NCBI RefSeq assembly: GCF_900107205.1
Contig: NZ_FNPC01000003.1
Location: 367,027 to 431,026, forward strand
Length of the DNA stretch: 64,000 nt
Direction: 5' to 3'
DNA from: Halopenitus persicus
Lineage (GTDB): Archaea; Halobacteriota; Halobacteria; Halobacteriales; Haloferacaceae
Shown here: positions 62,011 through 64,000 of the stretch, one piece after another
Numbering within the stretch: position 1 is the stretch's first letter
Layout: the number at the start of each line of letters is the position of its first letter
The notes under the pieces: model-generated
What the model saw: the letters and a program-made list of their open reading frames with translations, nothing else
What the model was told of the DNA's origin: nothing
The model's database searches: none
Translations under genes and position numbers: made by a program

Positions 62011-62820
62011 TCATATTTCCTCCGCGGTGGCGGGAGCGGCAGCGATCAGTCGCAGGTAGTAGGCCGTGTACACCGTGTAGAAGTACGCGAAGCCGACCGC
62101 GGAAAGGGCGATCCCGATCGGGAGCAGGACTGCCATCGGAATCCCGAGGTCAACTGGGAACACCTCAGCCGGTCCAGCTTCCGTCATCGTCAACCGGAGC
62201 AGGTACTCGGGAAGCAGGAAGGCGTTCAGCAGGACGAGCCAGACCAGCGAAAACCCGGCGACGTTTTGAAGGTTCGAGCTGACGAGTCCGATACTTCTCC
62301 GGAACGCGCCGGTAACGCTCTCGTGTTCGATGACGATCGCGGTATCGTAAAACTGGACGAACAGAATGACGGCGAGGACGGACGCCAGCCAGATGAGCAT
62401 CGAAACGACGCCCGCGACGAACGCAGCCATCTCGTTCACTGCGGCGAGCGCCATCGCTCCGATACCGAGGACGAACCCGATGAGGCTGAGTCCGATGGCA
62501 GCGCCGAACACGAGCAGCACGAACAATATGGTTGCGAGGAGCAGTGACGGGTAATGCGTCCGCGCTGCCGTGATAAAGCCGGAGAGCGACGCGTCCGTTC
62601 CGTCGATCGCGGCCTGAGCGGTGTCGATGAAGCCACCGAGAACGAACGGGAACACGACCAGCCACGCGAGCGAGGCGCCCGCTGAAAGCACCGGTGAGTC
62701 GATCAGGTGGTCCACGTATTGCAGTTGGCTGCCGCCGCCGATGAGGAGGCCGGGGGCGAGCAGGATCGGATTCGATCGGAGGGCGGTGAATCCGTCCGTG
62801 AATGCGGAGACGATGACCAT
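62011..62820 (-). CDS. Multi-pass membrane protein (GDPD-domain-like)
   Basis: A 269-residue protein with about six helices. The opening SAFTDGFTALRSNPILLAPG and the middle VIEHESVTGAFRRSIGLVSS are the conserved features of a haloarchaeal family (DUF7847-like by memory). It lies upstream of the ArsR-like gene, on the same strand with an 85-base gap. Together with 60554 and 1559 it forms a set of similar membrane proteins in this window. Confidence 0.7.
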   Translation of the reverse strand: MVIVSAFTDGFTALRSNPILLAPGLLIGGGSQLQYVDHLIDSPVLSAGASLAWLVVFPFVLGGFIDTAQAAIDGTDASLSGFITAARTHYPSLLLATILFVLLVFGAAIGLSLIGFVLGIGAMALAAVNEMAAFVAGVVSMLIWLASVLAVILFVQFYDTAIVIEHESVTGAFRRSIGLVSSNLQNVAGFSLVWLVLLNAFLLPEYLLRLTMTEAGPAEVFPVDLGIPMAVLLPIGIALSAVGFAYFYTVYTAYYLRLIAAAPATAEEI

Positions 62821-62968
62821 CGTGTCTCCGGGTTACCGTCGTCGCATATTATGTCGACCGTAGCATCAAAACCGAATTTAACCGTTTGGGATGGCCGTCG
62901 ACGACGGTTTGCGTGGAGCGCACGGAACGATGTCGGTTCGAGTGACCGGAGGACGACGAGACGCCGAA

Positions 62969-63682
62969 CTAGCTTCGATCCCCGAGTGCTGCCGTCAGCG
63001 CCCGGAGCTGTCCCCACCCGTTGGATCGGAGTGCCGCAGGCAAGCGGCGGCGCGCTCCATCGAGTGCCGTCCGGAGGGCAGTCGAGGCGTCCTCGAAGAT
63101 TCCCGTCCCGTGGCCGACGAGAACTCGTTGTGGAGATAGCCCCTCGAACACGGCTCGCGGTGGTGCGAACCGGCAGAGGAGGTACATCCCGAGCCGCTCC
63201 TCCGCCACCGTGTACAGTGGCGCCGTCCCGAGTATATCGGGGATGTAGAGCGTGTGATCGGCCGTACGGTAGGCGATCGCTTCGGACCACCCCGGAAACG
63301 GGCGGCAGCGACGCAACGCGAATCCGGAACTCCCGATCGTATCCGTCCCCGGTTCGACCGGACTATCGAGCGTGGATGCTGCGCGGGAAAGCCATGAGGG
63401 ACAATACACCGGAACCTGGTGACGCGCGGCGAAACCGTTCGCATCACGGACGTGGTAGTTCGAACAGACGATAACGCCGCAGACGTCGCCGAGCGTCGCG
63501 AGTTCCTGGTCGATCCCCGGCGCGTCGATCGGATCGATGAGCCACACGCCGCCATCGTTCCCGACCACGGCGTGACTCGTCCGGCGACCAGTTTCGTTCG
63601 GATGTGCGAACCAGCCGACCCCGTCGTCCCGTCGATCGACGACCTCGTACTCCGAGGAGGGACGCCGATCGTAGATCGGCAT
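62969..63682 (-). CDS. Degenerate metallo-beta-lactamase-like protein, paralogue 2
   Basis: About 237 residues from ATG 63682; a TTG at 63688 is an alternative. It aligns with the 6116 gene over its whole length. The metal motif position reads CSNYHVRDANGFAARHQVPV, keeping one His and one Asp of HxHxDH, and the later QRVLVGHGTGIF is retained. Zinc hydrolysis is doubtful. The IS6-family element begins within about 30 bases upstream, so its promoter may be displaced or replaced by IS sequence. Confidence 0.7.
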   Translation of the reverse strand: MPIYDRRPSSEYEVVDRRDDGVGWFAHPNETGRRTSHAVVGNDGGVWLIDPIDAPGIDQELATLGDVCGVIVCSNYHVRDANGFAARHQVPVYCPSWLSRAASTLDSPVEPGTDTIGSSGFALRRCRPFPGWSEAIAYRTADHTLYIPDILGTAPLYTVAEERLGMYLLCRFAPPRAVFEGLSPQRVLVGHGTGIFEDASTALRTALDGARRRLPAALRSNGWGQLRALTAALGDRS

Positions 63683-63704
63683 CGTCAACTTTCGGGAAAG
63701 AGAG

Positions 63705-64000
63705 CGGGCGGTGTTTAGTTAAGCGTGAAAAGCGAGGCGGGTGAATTTCTTGCTGGTCTATGGCAGAAATTGCCCGCCTCACCGGTCATAGAGAGTGGAT
63801 TGATTTGGATTTTGTGGAGCGAGAGCGGACACCCGAGTCCGCGATGGCGTTGGGTATTCAATCGCACGTTGCGGGACTCTCGCTGTCGAATACCGTCGAT
63901 TTACTCGATTCACTGGGTGTCCAACGCAGTCGAAAAGCCGTCCACGATTGGGTTCAAAAAGCCGATCTACAGCCAGAATCCGGTAAATCACCGAATCAGA
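63705..64000 (+). mobile_element. IS6-family insertion sequence, left end (truncated by window)
   Basis: The element's left end should lie near ggtgtttagttaagcg (63709 onward), just before the transposase start; the exact inverted repeat cannot be fixed because the other end is outside the window. The composition changes here to lower GC. It sits directly upstream of the 62969 gene. Confidence 0.6.
63760..64000 (+). CDS. IS6-family transposase, N-terminal part
   Basis: Eighty codons are visible before the window ends: MAEIARLTGHREWIDLDFVE, then ERTPESAMALGIQSHVAGLS, then TVDLLDSLGVQRSRKAVHDW. This is the HTH-containing N-terminus of haloarchaeal IS6-type transposases (ISH14/ISH15 group by memory). 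The catalytic DDE part is missing. The ATG at 63760 is the usual start. Confidence 0.85.
   Translation, partial: MAEIARLTGHREWIDLDFVERERTPESAMALGIQSHVAGLSLSNTVDLLDSLGVQRSRKAVHDWVQKADLQPESGKSPNQ

Overview
The window comes from a haloarchaeon, most likely a Halorubrum-like member of the Haloferacales; the genus is an impression, not a demonstration. The evidence is high-GC coding DNA (72% in one counted 60-base stretch of leuB), strongly acidic proteins, many leaderless genes with a TATA box about 25 bases before the start codon, Tat-type lipoproteins, HTH-10 and DtxR-type regulators, and DUF families known only from haloarchaea.

Layout. 1-9 kb: a truncated multi-PAS sensor, a membrane protein, a glucose/sorbosone dehydrogenase-like lipoprotein, a LURP-one-related protein, a tRNA-Gly(TCC) with repeated copies of its 3' end, a Trm9-like methyltransferase, a degenerate metallo-beta-lactamase-like protein and an NhaC antiporter. 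9-17.7 kb: the branched-chain amino acid locus leuA - leader ORF - ilvB-ilvN-ilvC-leuC-leuD-leuB. leuA carries an apparent one-base frameshift near its 5' end. 17.9-23.9 kb: the inorganic-carbon uptake pair dabA/dabB with an upstream Lrp/AsnC regulator, then an MFS transporter. 24-30.2 kb: an iron locus (substrate-binding lipoprotein, ATPase, FecCD permease, a DUF2249 tandem protein, a small membrane protein and a DtxR-family regulator). Three TTAGGCT-type palindromes mark its promoters.

30.4-40.1 kb is an accessory region. It holds a tyrosine recombinase with its small partner gene, a 1.2 kb stretch without intact genes, cydAB, decayed gene fragments, an amidohydrolase facing a gutted paralogue, a quinone oxidoreductase and an HTH-10 regulator. 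Base composition is lower here (60% GC in one counted stretch of the HTH-10 gene). 40.2-63.7 kb is ordinary chromosome: two histidine kinases (one frameshifted), a cold-shock protein, trpB, hisC-adenylate kinase, CDP-alcohol phosphotransferase, OsmC, HAD phosphatase, GTP cyclohydrolase III with a creatininase-family (ArfB-like) gene nearby, TenA with a sodium:solute symporter, a group of membrane proteins with an ArsR-like regulator, and a paralogue of the 6.1 kb beta-lactamase-like gene. An IS6-family insertion sequence begins at 63.7 kb and runs off the end.

The most interesting signals are the short ORF placed exactly behind the promoter ahead of ilvB, the three-operator iron regulon including a leaderless 42-codon ORF ahead of the permease, the repeated tRNA-Gly ends, the dyad ahead of the recombinase operon, and two frameshifts that are either sequence errors or real lesions.
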